Part shown: in pieces, positions 53,792-62,341 of the stretch
Numbering within the stretch: position 1 is the first letter of the stretch
How the letters are laid out: each line of letters opens with the position of its first letter
NCBI GenBank assembly: GCA_016715895.1
Contig: JADJXH010000004.1
Location: forward strand, 372,001 to 436,000
Origin: Flavobacteriales bacterium
GTDB lineage: Bacteria; Bacteroidota; Bacteroidia; Flavobacteriales_F; PHOS-HE28
Length of the DNA: 64,000 nucleotides
Direction: 5' to 3'
The notes under the pieces: generated by a model
Database searches by the model: none
Seen by the model: the letters and a program-made list of their open reading frames with translations, nothing else
What the model was told of the DNA's origin: nothing
Position numbers and translations under genes: made by a program

Positions 53792-54532
53792 TCACAAGGT
53801 CCTGATCCGGGCCATCAGCGCCTCGCGGTGGGTCTTGCCCACGGGCAGGCTCAGCGCCCCGAGGCGTACATAGCCATCCTCCACGGCGGTGATGCGACGT
53901 GTATCCACCAGGTAGCTGCGGTGGATGCGCAGGTGGTGCGCGCTCTTCAGCTTCTGCTCCACCGCGGCGAGCGTGCTGGTGATCACATACTTCCTCGCGG
54001 GGGTGAAGAGCGTCACGTAGTTGTCGTCCGCCTCGGCGTAGTGGATGTCATCCATGGCCACCTTCACGAGCTTGCCCTTGTCGCGGATGAAGATACTGTC
54101 GGCGATCACGAACTCGTGACGCTGGGCTTCGGTGGGCGCCGCGGTCGCCTCCACATCGTTGGCGAACCGGGCAAGTGCCAGCTCGATCTGCGCGCGCAGG
54201 TCGTTCTCGTCGAAGGGCTTGATGATGAAGCCGGCCGGACGCAGGGCTTTCACGCGGTCGAGCGTGGCCTTGTCGCTGTGGCTGGTGACGAAGATGAAGG
54301 GCACGCGGTGCTTCACGCTCACCTTCTCGGCCAGCTGCACGCCATCCGCCCCATCGCCCAGGTTGATGTCAAGCAGCAGCAGGTCAGGCGCTGTGGCGGC
54401 GACCTCCGCCATGGCATCCAGGGCATTGTCGCACGCGGCGGCCACTTCGTAGCCCAGCTCCTCCAGGTGCGCACGCAGGTCCTCCGCGATGAGCGGTTCA
54501 TCTTCAACGATGAGGATGCGGACGGCCGGCAT
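53792..54532 (-). CDS. LytTR-family response regulator
   Basis: A 246-residue protein. Receiver: VEDEP acidic pocket, Asp55 in DLLLLDINLGD, Lys in FIIKPFDENDL. LytTR domain: IFIRDKGKLVKVAMDDIHYAEADDNYVTL and RIHRSYLVDTRRIT. It is highly similar in style to the regulator at 37888. No kinase is adjacent; the HisKA_2 kinase at 46606 lacks an adjacent full regulator and is the natural candidate partner. The next gene downstream is a secreted beta-helix protein preceded by 21-bp-period repeats. Confidence 0.92.
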   Translation of the reverse strand: MPAVRILIVEDEPLIAEDLRAHLEELGYEVAAACDNALDAMAEVAATAPDLLLLDINLGDGADGVQLAEKVSVKHRVPFIFVTSHSDKATLDRVKALRPAGFIIKPFDENDLRAQIELALARFANDVEATAAPTEAQRHEFVIADSIFIRDKGKLVKVAMDDIHYAEADDNYVTLFTPARKYVITSTLAAVEQKLKSAHHLRIHRSYLVDTRRITAVEDGYVRLGALSLPVGKTHREALMARIRTL

Positions 54533-54651
54533 GGCCGCGCAAGTTCGGTCATCTCATCAGTACCTGGGCCATCAAGCCGGGCACATCGCGTGCTCCAGGG
54601 GCTGGCGCACCTGTCCATGTCCGCCCGAGGGCATCGCCCGGGCGGGCACGC

Positions 54652-55632
54652 TCACCATGTGCTGAGCTTCTGCCCTGCCAGCACCTGTTCCACGCGGGCC
54701 ATCACCTCCGGCGTCAGCAGGTCCTGCGCGTCCACCGCCTTCAGGTTCTCCTCCAGTTGCGCCACCTTGCTGGCCCCCAGCATCACCGTGCTCACGCGCG
54801 GGTTCTTCAGGCACCAGGCGATGGCGAACACCGGCAGCGAGAGGCCCAGCTCCTGCGCGATGGCCTTCAGTTCGTTCACCTTCTTCAGTCGCGCCTCGTT
54901 CAGCTCGCGCTCCTTCAGCCACTCCAGCCCGGCCATGCGCAGGCGCGACGAAGCATCGCCCTCCAGCGTGTGCTTGCCGCTGAGGATGCCGCTGGCCAGC
55001 GGGCTCCAGATGGTGGTGCCCAGGCCCACGGTGTCGTAGAGCGCCGCGAACTCCTCCTCCACCTTGGCGCGGTGGAACAGGTTGTACTGCGGCTGCTCCA
55101 TCACGGGGCCGATCAGGTGGTGCGCCTGCGCGAAGGCGTGGGCCTCCTTGATCTCCTCCGCGCTCCACTCGCTGGTGCCCCAGTACATCACCTTGCCCTG
55201 CATGATCAGCTGGTGCATGGTCCACACCGTTTCGCCGATGGGCGTGGCGGGGTCGGGGCGGTGGCAGAAGTAGAGGTCCAGGTGGTCCACCTGCAGCCGC
55301 TTCAGCGCCGCATGGCAGGCCTCCACCACATGCTTGCGATGCAGGCCCACCTGCGTGGGCAGCTTGCCACCGGTCCCGAAGAACACCTTGCTGCTCACCG
55401 TCCACGTGTCGCGCGGCCATTCCATCTTCCGCAGGATGCGGCCCATCACGCGCTCGCTCTCGCCGCGCGCATAGATCTCGGCGTTATCGAAGAAGTTGAC
55501 GCCGTTGTCGTAGGCGAGCTTCATCAGCGCCTCGGCGGTGTCGTCGGTGATCTGCTTGCCGAAGGTGAGCCAGGAGCCCAGGGACAGTTCGGAGACTTGG
55601 AGGCCGGCGTGGCCGAGGCGGCGGTAGCGCAT
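54652..55632 (-). CDS. Aldo/keto reductase (potassium-channel beta-subunit-like)
   Basis: A 326-residue protein. AKR fold with MRYRRLGHAGLQVSELSLG, the catalytic Asp and Tyr in FFDNAEIYARGESE, Lys in VSSKVFFG, and His in LDLYFCHRPDPATPIG. The C-terminal NADPH loop shows SVLLG-like RVSTVMLGASKVAQLEEN. The pattern EIYARGESERVMG and IYWGTSEW-like MYWGTSEWSAEEI fit the Kv-beta/YghZ (AKR6/14) branch. Substrates are small carbonyls. The start MRYRRLGH is preferred over an upstream ATG. A GATCTTTG box lies 24 bases before it. Stands alone between the regulator and RidA genes. Confidence 0.9.
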   Translation of the reverse strand: MRYRRLGHAGLQVSELSLGSWLTFGKQITDDTAEALMKLAYDNGVNFFDNAEIYARGESERVMGRILRKMEWPRDTWTVSSKVFFGTGGKLPTQVGLHRKHVVEACHAALKRLQVDHLDLYFCHRPDPATPIGETVWTMHQLIMQGKVMYWGTSEWSAEEIKEAHAFAQAHHLIGPVMEQPQYNLFHRAKVEEEFAALYDTVGLGTTIWSPLASGILSGKHTLEGDASSRLRMAGLEWLKERELNEARLKKVNELKAIAQELGLSLPVFAIAWCLKNPRVSTVMLGASKVAQLEENLKAVDAQDLLTPEVMARVEQVLAGQKLSTW

Positions 55633-55656
55633 GGGGTCGGTGCTTGGTCGGGGATG

Positions 55657-55664
55657 CAAAGATC
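55657..55664 (-). promoter_or_regulatory. Putative -7 box (GATCTTTG) for the aldo/keto reductase
   Basis: Minus strand, one base from TAnnTTTG, 24 bases before the ATG at 55632. Confidence 0.45.
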
Positions 55665-55943
55665 GTCCGCCGAACGGTGGACACGCGGTGGATAACTCAT
55701 GCGGTCTACGAGGAACCCTAAGGCTGGCCGAACATGCTGTTCACATGGGCGCCCGACCTTGGTCGCTGAACCGATGCGCGCTCCAGGTTGTTGCTTGGTC
55801 AAACCGTTCGAGCAGAACGGTCGGTGTGCGCCGGGCCCGGGAGGGCGGAAGCGGTGACGGCACCGCAGGCGCATGCGGCGGATGTGAACGACGAGGCCCC
55901 GGGGACGGGGCTTCGCCGCTTTGCTGCCTGCGTGGCGGCGTCC

Positions 55944-55951
55944 CATCTTCG
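55944..55951 (+). promoter_or_regulatory. Putative -7 box (CATCTTCG) for the RidA gene
   Basis: Only four bases before the ATG at 55956; the transcript would be leaderless if real. Confidence 0.35.
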
Positions 55952-55955
55952 CACC

Positions 55956-56366
55956 ATGTCCAGCATCTCCTCCAACAAAGCCCCCGAACCCGTCGGCCAC
56001 TACCCGCATGCCCGCCGCGTGGGCGATCTGCTCTTCCTCAGCGGCGTGGGCCCGCGCGAGCGCGGCACGAAGAAGATCCCCGGCGTGGAGCTGAACGCGG
56101 ATGGCAGCATCGCCACCTACGACATCGAGACGCAGGTGCGCAGCGTGTTCCAGAACGTGCGCTGGATCCTGGAGGACAGCGGCAGCAGCTGGGAGAAGAT
56201 CGTGGACGTGACGGTGTACCTCACCAACATGAAGGACGACTTCCCGACCTACAACCGGTTGTGGAAGGAGTACTTCGAGAACGACCCGCCGTGCAGGACG
56301 ACGCTCGAGATCAATTGCCTGCCCACGCCGATCGCCATCGAGCTGAAGGTGATCGCCACGGTGTGA
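55956..56366 (+). CDS. RidA-family protein, probable 2-aminomuconate deaminase
   Basis: A 136-residue YjgF/RidA-fold protein. The start is MSSISSNKAPEPVGHYPHARRVGDLLFLSGVGP. Conserved features: FLSGVGPRERG, ETQVRSVFQNVRWILEDSGSS, the Arg in PPCRTTLEI, and the Glu-containing C-terminus (IELKVIATV). In the kynurenine/3-hydroxyanthranilate pathway 2-aminomuconate deaminase belongs to this family. The dioxygenase, decarboxylase and semialdehyde dehydrogenase of that pathway occur at the left of the window, so this protein plausibly performs the next step. A generic enamine/imine deaminase role cannot be excluded, because it is 43 kb away from the dehydrogenase. Confidence 0.85.
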   Translation: MSSISSNKAPEPVGHYPHARRVGDLLFLSGVGPRERGTKKIPGVELNADGSIATYDIETQVRSVFQNVRWILEDSGSSWEKIVDVTVYLTNMKDDFPTYNRLWKEYFENDPPCRTTLEINCLPTPIAIELKVIATV

Positions 56367-56389
56367 GGGAGGACAACAGATGGACACGG

Positions 56390-56983
56390 ATGAACACGGA
56401 TAAGTTCCTCTGCGTCCTTCTTGGCCCGGTGCTCGTGCTTGTAGCCTGCTCCACAACCCGCACGATCGACCGCGGCGAGATGGATCCACGGCAGGACGCG
56501 GGTGGGACCGGCACCCTGCACCTGCACGCCACCTACACCGCACCCTATTGCGGCGGCGCCGACCCGGGTCCCGAAGGCATGCCGCGCCCCGTGCCATGGA
56601 GGGGGGCGATGTTCCTGCGGGCGGCCACGCCGGACAGCACCGGCATCATGGCACAGAACGAGTTGGGACGACCGATCATCGACACGATCCGCACCGATGG
56701 CACCGGCAACGGATTCCGGGTGCTTCCTGCCGGGCACTACCTGCTGCTCGACCAGGACCGCGTGGACGACCGACGCTACCGTCAGCTGCTCATGGACCAT
56801 GCACGTCCGGCCCTGTACACCGAGCCCGTTGACAAGACCTGCCTGGATCGCTGGTTGCGCGGGCCTTTCGGCGTGGTCACCATCCGTGGCGGCGACACGA
56901 CGCATGTGGAGCTGCCGCTCTTCGACCAATGCCCGTGGTACAACACACCGTGCGTGAACTATCACGGGCCATTGCCGCCCTAG
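56390..56983 (+). CDS. Hypothetical lipoprotein
   Basis: A 197-residue protein. The N-terminus MNTDKFLCVLLGPVLVLVACSTT has a lipobox (LVAC) with the lipidated Cys about residue 20. The start region overlaps a short repeated sequence (ACACGGATGA, ACACGGATAA), so the exact ATG is uncertain. The body includes GTGTLHLHATYTAPYCGG, a beta-like APYC region, then LPAGHYLLLDQDRVDDRRY and DKTCLDRWLRGPFGVVT, ending at CPWYNTPCVNYHGPLPP. No family recognised. Four Cys in the C-terminal half suggest disulfides in the periplasm. Its stop overlaps the convergent DUF418 gene by four bases. Confidence 0.65.
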   Translation: MNTDKFLCVLLGPVLVLVACSTTRTIDRGEMDPRQDAGGTGTLHLHATYTAPYCGGADPGPEGMPRPVPWRGAMFLRAATPDSTGIMAQNELGRPIIDTIRTDGTGNGFRVLPAGHYLLLDQDRVDDRRYRQLLMDHARPALYTEPVDKTCLDRWLRGPFGVVTIRGGDTTHVELPLFDQCPWYNTPCVNYHGPLPP

Positions 56984-58188
56984 CCCTTCCGCATCGGCAT
57001 CATCCTGCCGTAGGTGAGCGAGCGCCAGGCCCACTCGAAGGGGCCGAACTGGAACCGCGCCAGCCACCAGCGGCTCCAGATCACCTGCACGATGAAGACG
57101 GCCAGGGCCATCGCCTCGAACGCCACCGCGCTCACGCGCGTACCCCATCCCATTCCCACGCCTGTGAAGAGCGCCAGTGCGAAGATCGTCTGCATGAGGT
57201 AGTTCGTCAGCGCCATGCGGCCCATCGGGGCCAGCACCTGCAACCGCGGCCTCCACGCATCACCTCGCCAGAGCAGGGCGAACCCGCTCGCGAACGCGAT
57301 GGCCAGGGGCACCACGCTCAGTGCGTAGCTGGTGGTCCGCAGCAAGGATGAGGGCTCTGGCGGATATCCGGCGTGCTCCTCGGCCCACCACATGAGCACG
57401 GAGGAAGGCAGCCCGACCGTGAAGCCGAGGATGCACAACCGCTTCAGCAGGGCGGAGTTCGCGCTCACATCCGCGAAGAGCCTGCGGCGCGCGATCCAGA
57501 GTCCGAGGAGGAAGAGTCCGAGCACCTTGGGCGGACGGTTGCTCTCGATCAAGTGGACGAAGCGGAACGACCAGGTATGCGTATTGGCGTCCATGAATTC
57601 CTTCCAGCCCCCGTTCGGCACGGCGAGCATGGAAGGAATGGTGCCGCTTCCCAGCTCCGCCTCGCGCGCCTCGTGGAAACGGAGCACGGGCGCCAGCGGA
57701 TCGAACCTCGCGCTCGTGAGGATGATGGTGGCATCGATGAGGATCGGGGACAGGATCAACACCGCAGCCGTGAGCACCAAGGCGCGATCACCGAGCTTGC
57801 GGAACAGCGGCAGCAGCAGGCCGAGCACCGCATAGAGGAAGAGGATATCGCCGGCCCAGAGGTAGCGCAGGTGCAGCCATCCGATCACCAGCAGGATGAG
57901 CATGCGCCGGTAGAAGCGCCACAAGCCGTCCTTTCCCTTGGCGAGGAAGAAGCCGAACCCGATGCCGAAGAGCAGGGAGAAGATCGAGTAGAACTTGCCG
58001 TCGATGAGGATGGTGTGGAAGGCCTCGAGCGGTGCATCCAGGAAGGAGCCGGGTAACGCGGACCGCGCCTCCGGATCCATGAACATCCAGTATGCGAGCA
58101 CCGCGTAGTTGCTCCACACGACACCGAAGAGGGCGAGGCCGCGCAGGGCATCCAACAGTTCGGTGCGTTGGGTGGCGGGGGCGCTCAT
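56980..58188 (-). CDS. DUF418 family membrane protein
   Basis: A 402-residue integral membrane protein with about ten hydrophobic segments. Characteristic segments: RTELLDALRGLALFGVVWSN near the N-terminus, KFYSIFSLLFGIGFGFFLAKG, RRMLILLVIGWLHLRYLWAGDIL, and the C-terminal APMGRMALTNYLMQTIFALAL with SRWWLARFQFGPFEWAWRSLTYG. These are the YeiB/DUF418 signatures. The family is conserved but of unknown function; acyltransferase-3-like heparan/acetyl-CoA relationships have been suggested. It starts at MSAPATQRTEL. Convergent with the lipoprotein gene and preceding the deiminase-family genes. Confidence 0.9.
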   Translation of the reverse strand: MSAPATQRTELLDALRGLALFGVVWSNYAVLAYWMFMDPEARSALPGSFLDAPLEAFHTILIDGKFYSIFSLLFGIGFGFFLAKGKDGLWRFYRRMLILLVIGWLHLRYLWAGDILFLYAVLGLLLPLFRKLGDRALVLTAAVLILSPILIDATIILTSARFDPLAPVLRFHEAREAELGSGTIPSMLAVPNGGWKEFMDANTHTWSFRFVHLIESNRPPKVLGLFLLGLWIARRRLFADVSANSALLKRLCILGFTVGLPSSVLMWWAEEHAGYPPEPSSLLRTTSYALSVVPLAIAFASGFALLWRGDAWRPRLQVLAPMGRMALTNYLMQTIFALALFTGVGMGWGTRVSAVAFEAMALAVFIVQVIWSRWWLARFQFGPFEWAWRSLTYGRMMPMRKG

Positions 58189-58204
58189 GGCACCGAAGGT
58201 CGGT

Positions 58205-59464
58205 CTATTCCTTCACCAGTGGCTGCTGTTGCGTCCAGCAATGCACCCCGCCGCCCCGCCAATTGATCGCGCGCGGATCCACCTGCACCACCGACCGTTC
58301 GGGGAACAGCTTGTTCAGCACCTGGAGCACCCGCGCATCCTTCTCCTTCATGGATGCTGGCTTGCCTTCGTGCCAATACGCGGGTGCGAAGACGCGCCCG
58401 TTCGTGATCAGGAAGTTGACGTAGCTCGCGGCCGGGATGTAGCGGATGCTGTCGCCCTCGTGCAGGTCCTCATAGCGCATCATCAGCATTTGGTCATAGC
58501 TGCGTTTCGAGGTCAACACGTGGTCGTGGAACTCGGTATCCGGCGTGGGCACCTTGATGACGTTCAGCGCACGTCCTTCGCGATCGCGGAACTGCTCGAG
58601 GATGCGCAGGTTCACTTCCATCCGCTGACGCGTGATGAGCTGTACACTGTCCGTGAGGTCCGCATCATCGGGCCAGGCCAGCAGCACGGTGCTGTCGTTC
58701 ACGAAACGGCAGAACTCGTCCACATGCCCGCCGGTGCCTTGGTTGAAGACGTTGCCATGGATGCGCGGCTCCAAGTACCATTGATCATCGGCCGGCCCTT
58801 CCTTCAGCCAGATGATGTCGCGGACGCCGAACACGCGCTTCAGCTCATGCTCGATGCTGTCCTTGCCCCATCCCGGATTGCGTGGCATGGTCACCGCATC
58901 CACCTGCAACAGGATACCGCTGCCATTGACCTCCACGGCGCCGCCTTCGATCACCAGGTCGCTGTGCACCACAGGCAGCCCCATTCTCCGCGCCAGCATG
59001 GTGGGAAAGCTGTCCTCAAAGGCGAGCAGATACTCGGGCGAACCGACCAGGTTGTCGAGGTCGCCATAGTAGTTCCAATCGGCATCCAGCACGGCAAGCG
59101 TTCCATCGCGCTTGCGGAGGAAGATCGGACCTGCATCGCGGACGGCGGGTGTGGCAAGGCTGTCGCCCATGACCTCCATGCGATAGCGTGTGCGCGCGAT
59201 GCCCAGGCTGTCCCAGCGCGCCGCGATCGTCCGGGCAAGGCTGTCATTGTCGGCCGCGCAGATCACCCGCGTTCCGGGATCCATGGCGAGCACCACCTTG
59301 TCCAGCACCGTATCCGTGGGTGCACCGGAGTAGGTGAACCAGACGGCCTCGTGGGGTTCCCATTCCGGGGGAAGGACGAACGCCGGCATCGGAGGCTCTT
59401 CCTGCGTGCAGGCGAAGAAGCCCAGCAGGGCTGCCAGACATGGTCCGGCGCAAGTATGGCTCAT
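58205..59464 (-). CDS. Agmatine deiminase / peptidyl-arginine-deiminase family lipoprotein, copy 1
   Basis: A 419-residue PAD_porph-type protein. Signal with lipobox (ALLGFFACTQEEP) predicts attachment to an envelope membrane. Family motifs: LPPEWEPHEAVWFTYSG, VRDAGPIFLRKRDG (RD-x-GP), DLVIEGGAVEVNG, GTGGHVDEFCRF (His-x-Asp/Glu), and the catalytic Cys in GGGVHCWTQQQP. Agmatine deiminases are usually cytoplasmic; these are exported. They could act on agmatine or on protein arginine in the envelope. The ATG overlaps the stop of the paralogous upstream gene (ATGA). Both copies keep all key residues. Confidence 0.88.
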   Translation of the reverse strand: MSHTCAGPCLAALLGFFACTQEEPPMPAFVLPPEWEPHEAVWFTYSGAPTDTVLDKVVLAMDPGTRVICAADNDSLARTIAARWDSLGIARTRYRMEVMGDSLATPAVRDAGPIFLRKRDGTLAVLDADWNYYGDLDNLVGSPEYLLAFEDSFPTMLARRMGLPVVHSDLVIEGGAVEVNGSGILLQVDAVTMPRNPGWGKDSIEHELKRVFGVRDIIWLKEGPADDQWYLEPRIHGNVFNQGTGGHVDEFCRFVNDSTVLLAWPDDADLTDSVQLITRQRMEVNLRILEQFRDREGRALNVIKVPTPDTEFHDHVLTSKRSYDQMLMMRYEDLHEGDSIRYIPAASYVNFLITNGRVFAPAYWHEGKPASMKEKDARVLQVLNKLFPERSVVQVDPRAINWRGGGVHCWTQQQPLVKE

Positions 59465-60681
59465 CGTGGTTGCTGTTGTGTCCAGCAATGCATGCCGCCG
59501 CCGAACCGGTTGATCGCACGGGGATCGATCGGCACGATCCGCCGGCCGGAGAAAAGCGGTCGCAGGAGCTTCCGCATGCGCTCATCCTTGATCCGCATCT
59601 CCTCCGAAAGGCCCTCATGCCAGTAGGCCGGCACGAAGACGCACCCGTTCGTGATGAGGAGGTTGAGGTAGCTGGCCGCATGCAACTGCCGGACACTGTC
59701 CCCGTGCTGGACCTCCGGGTAGCGGGCCAGCAGCCGTGCGTGATGGTCCTTCAGGCTGTCCAGGATCAGCCCGCGGTACTCGAGCACCGGCACAGGCGCA
59801 TGCAGCACGTGGAGCCCCGCCTCCTGCAGGATCCGCTCGTTCACTTCCATGCGGTGCCGCGCGACGGCATGCACCGGATCAGCGAGCTCGTCGTCCTCCG
59901 GCCAGGCGAGCAGCACGGTACTGTCGTTCACGAAGCGGCAGAACTCGTCCACATGGCCGCCGGTTCCCTGGTTGAACACCCTGCCGTGGATGCGGGGCTC
60001 CAGGTACCACATGTCATCGGCGGGCCCTTCCTTCAGCCAGATGATGTCGCGCACGCCGAGCACCCGCTTCAGTTCGTGCTCCATGCTGTCCCTGCTCCAT
60101 CCGGGATTGCGCTGCATGGTCACGGCCTCCACCTGCAGGAGCACACCGGCGCCGTTGACCTCCACCGCGCCGCCTTCGATCACCAGGTCGCTGTGGACCA
60201 CGGGCAGCCCCATCCTTCGTGCGAGCATGCGGGGGAAGCTGTCCTCGTAAGCGAGCAGGTGCGCAGGTGTGCCGACCAGGTTCTCCAGGTCCCCGTAGTA
60301 GTTCCAGTCCGGGTCCAGCACGGCCGGGGATCCATCCCGCCGGCGCAGGAAGATCGGGCCCGCGTCGCGCACGGCCGGTGCGTAGAGTCCTTCACCCATC
60401 ACTTCCACGCGGTAGCGCGTTCGCGCGATGCCCAGGCTGTCCCAGCGCATCACTATGGTAGCGGCCAAGCTGTCGTTGTCGGCGGCGCAAACGACCCTGG
60501 TGGCGGTGTCCATGGCCAGCACCACCTTGTCCAGCACGGTGTCCGCGGCTGTCCCAGAGTAGGTGAACCAGACCGCTTCGTGCGGCTCCCATTCCGGAGG
60601 GAGCCGGTACGCGGGCGGCTCTTCCTTGGGTGAGGAACAGGCCGCAAGGAGGGCGAAGGCCACAAGCGCGGTGTTCTTCAT
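59461..60681 (-). CDS. Agmatine deiminase / peptidyl-arginine-deiminase family lipoprotein, copy 2
   Basis: A 406-residue paralogue of the gene at 58205. The start MKNTALVAFALLAACSSPKEE gives a lipobox (LLAAC); a much longer open frame upstream runs through another gene and is rejected. It carries the same motifs: RLPPEWEPHEAVWFTYSG, RDAGPIFLRRRDG, DLVIEGGAVEVNG, GTGGHVDEFCRF, and GGGMHCWTQQQP with the nucleophilic Cys. The two differ mainly in the region around 250-330 and in the last 70 residues (HVLHAPVPVLEYRGLILDSL here). The pair arose by tandem duplication and is translationally coupled. No N-carbamoylputrescine amidase is near, so a full putrescine route is not supported here. Confidence 0.88.
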   Translation of the reverse strand: MKNTALVAFALLAACSSPKEEPPAYRLPPEWEPHEAVWFTYSGTAADTVLDKVVLAMDTATRVVCAADNDSLAATIVMRWDSLGIARTRYRVEVMGEGLYAPAVRDAGPIFLRRRDGSPAVLDPDWNYYGDLENLVGTPAHLLAYEDSFPRMLARRMGLPVVHSDLVIEGGAVEVNGAGVLLQVEAVTMQRNPGWSRDSMEHELKRVLGVRDIIWLKEGPADDMWYLEPRIHGRVFNQGTGGHVDEFCRFVNDSTVLLAWPEDDELADPVHAVARHRMEVNERILQEAGLHVLHAPVPVLEYRGLILDSLKDHHARLLARYPEVQHGDSVRQLHAASYLNLLITNGCVFVPAYWHEGLSEEMRIKDERMRKLLRPLFSGRRIVPIDPRAINRFGGGMHCWTQQQPR

Positions 60682-60697
60682 GGCTGGAAAGTAGGCC

Positions 60698-62254
60698 TCA
60701 GTGCTCAACGGCCACCCGCGCGGCTTTCGGTCCAAAGCCCGCAACACGGAGCACGAGCATGTACACACCTTCCTGCAGCCGGTCGCCGAACTCCACGGTG
60801 GCGGTGGTGGCGAGCGCCAGGCGCTCATCGCGCAGGACCCGTCGCCCCGTGGCGTCGAAGAGCTCGATGACCGCTTGGCGGCCGCGAAGGGACTCCGGAC
60901 AGGTGAGGGTAACCTCCGTAGCAGCAGGGTTCGGCCACAGCTCGAGCTCCGATAATCGCGCTCCTTCCGGCATTCCAACCTGACCTGACAGGAAGGCCAT
61001 GAGGATAGCGTCATCCCCGTTGCCCGGCACCAGGTCGCTCCGGCCGCACACGAACATGCGGCCTGCATCGTCCACCGCAAAGCCACCGGTCTCACTCCCC
61101 ACCGTGCCGATCGGGATCGTCGTTTCGGAGACGATGCCCCCGACGCCGAAGTCGGGATCAAGCGTCCCATCCGGCATCCACTTCGCGATGTAGGCCTCCT
61201 CATCGCTCAGGCCGAGGGCGAGCGCTCCACCATCCGCCAGCATCCGGGCGCCGCAGCCCAGCAGGGCCACCGTGGGCGCGCACTCATGGAAGGACTGCAC
61301 GCCGTTGTGCCCGTCGGCGTCATAGCGCACGCCGATCAGGTCGATGAGGCTGCCCAGGATACTGCCATGCCCGACGAGGAAGACCTCATCGTTCGCTCCG
61401 ACGGAGACCTCCTTCGCGTAGTCGCCATCCTCGAAGTTCAGCAGCAGCCCGTTGTTCCCGAAGCCGGTATCGAGCGTTCCGTCCGTGTGGAGGCGCAGGC
61501 CCCAGATGGTGCCATAGACGGTGCTATCGGCACGCCCTTCGGTGGCCACGATGATGCGTCCATCGCTCTGCAGCGCCAGGCCATGGGCCTTGCTGTTGAG
61601 GTTGGTGTTGCCGATGAACTGCGGGGCCAGACCACCGATGCCGAAGGATGGGTCCAGGCTGCCGTCCGGCAACAGCTTCACCACCAGCACCTCGGTGTCG
61701 CCGCTGTCGTCGGTGTCCGAGAACCCACAGACCAGGATGCCGCCATCGGGCGCAATGACCACATCGTGGGCATAGGACGTGTTGCCGAACGGCGCCACTA
61801 CAAGGGTGTGGCCCCCGGTGCCGAAGGTGGGGTCGAGCGAACCATCGAGCAGATAGCGGACGACCAGGATGTTCTGGACATCGTTGACCGACGGGCGGCC
61901 CGTGCCCGCGCAAACGATGCGTCCATCGGGTTGGAGCGCCATGCCGTGGTAGTCGCCGGGCCGATACCAAGTGGCATCCGGTCCGAGGGTCCAGCCATCG
62001 CCGGAGAACGACGCGTCGAGCGCACCATCGGAGGTGAAGCGGGCCAGGAACGGGTGGGTGTCCGAGCCGTAGCTGCCATGTCCGGCCGCCACGATGCGTC
62101 CATCGGGCATCACCGCCATCTCCTTGAACTGCTCGAAGGAGCCGTCCACATCCACGATCACATACCCATCGGTGCCGAAGGACGGATCCCTGAAGATCTG
62201 CGCATCAGCGAACGAGGGAATCAGGAGGGCGGGTACGAGGACGATGTGCTTCAT
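60698..62254 (-). CDS. Delta-60 repeat secreted protein, T9SS type A
   Basis: A 518-residue protein. Signal peptide MKHIVLVPALLIPSFADAQ. Six to seven delta-60 repeats follow (LxPDGRIxxAGxGxx...RYLLDGSLDPTFGTGG, KLLPDGSLDPSFGIGG, RLHTDGTLDTGFGNNG, KWMPDGTLDPDFGVGG). These form a beta-propeller-like surface structure. The C-terminus (ELELWPNPAATEVTLTC, LFDATGRRVLRDE, GVYMLVLRVAG, ARVAVEH) is T9SS type A. Extracellular; ligand unknown. It ends 16 bases before the start of deiminase copy 2. Confidence 0.9.
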   Translation of the reverse strand: MKHIVLVPALLIPSFADAQIFRDPSFGTDGYVIVDVDGSFEQFKEMAVMPDGRIVAAGHGSYGSDTHPFLARFTSDGALDASFSGDGWTLGPDATWYRPGDYHGMALQPDGRIVCAGTGRPSVNDVQNILVVRYLLDGSLDPTFGTGGHTLVVAPFGNTSYAHDVVIAPDGGILVCGFSDTDDSGDTEVLVVKLLPDGSLDPSFGIGGLAPQFIGNTNLNSKAHGLALQSDGRIIVATEGRADSTVYGTIWGLRLHTDGTLDTGFGNNGLLLNFEDGDYAKEVSVGANDEVFLVGHGSILGSLIDLIGVRYDADGHNGVQSFHECAPTVALLGCGARMLADGGALALGLSDEEAYIAKWMPDGTLDPDFGVGGIVSETTIPIGTVGSETGGFAVDDAGRMFVCGRSDLVPGNGDDAILMAFLSGQVGMPEGARLSELELWPNPAATEVTLTCPESLRGRQAVIELFDATGRRVLRDERLALATTATVEFGDRLQEGVYMLVLRVAGFGPKAARVAVEH

Positions 62255-62341
62255 GACTAATGCTTAAGCGTGGCCAAGCTCATGCGCGCCGCGCCGAGGG
62301 GAAAGCCGGATCGAGGCAACGGGCCGGGATCGAGGCTGCGG

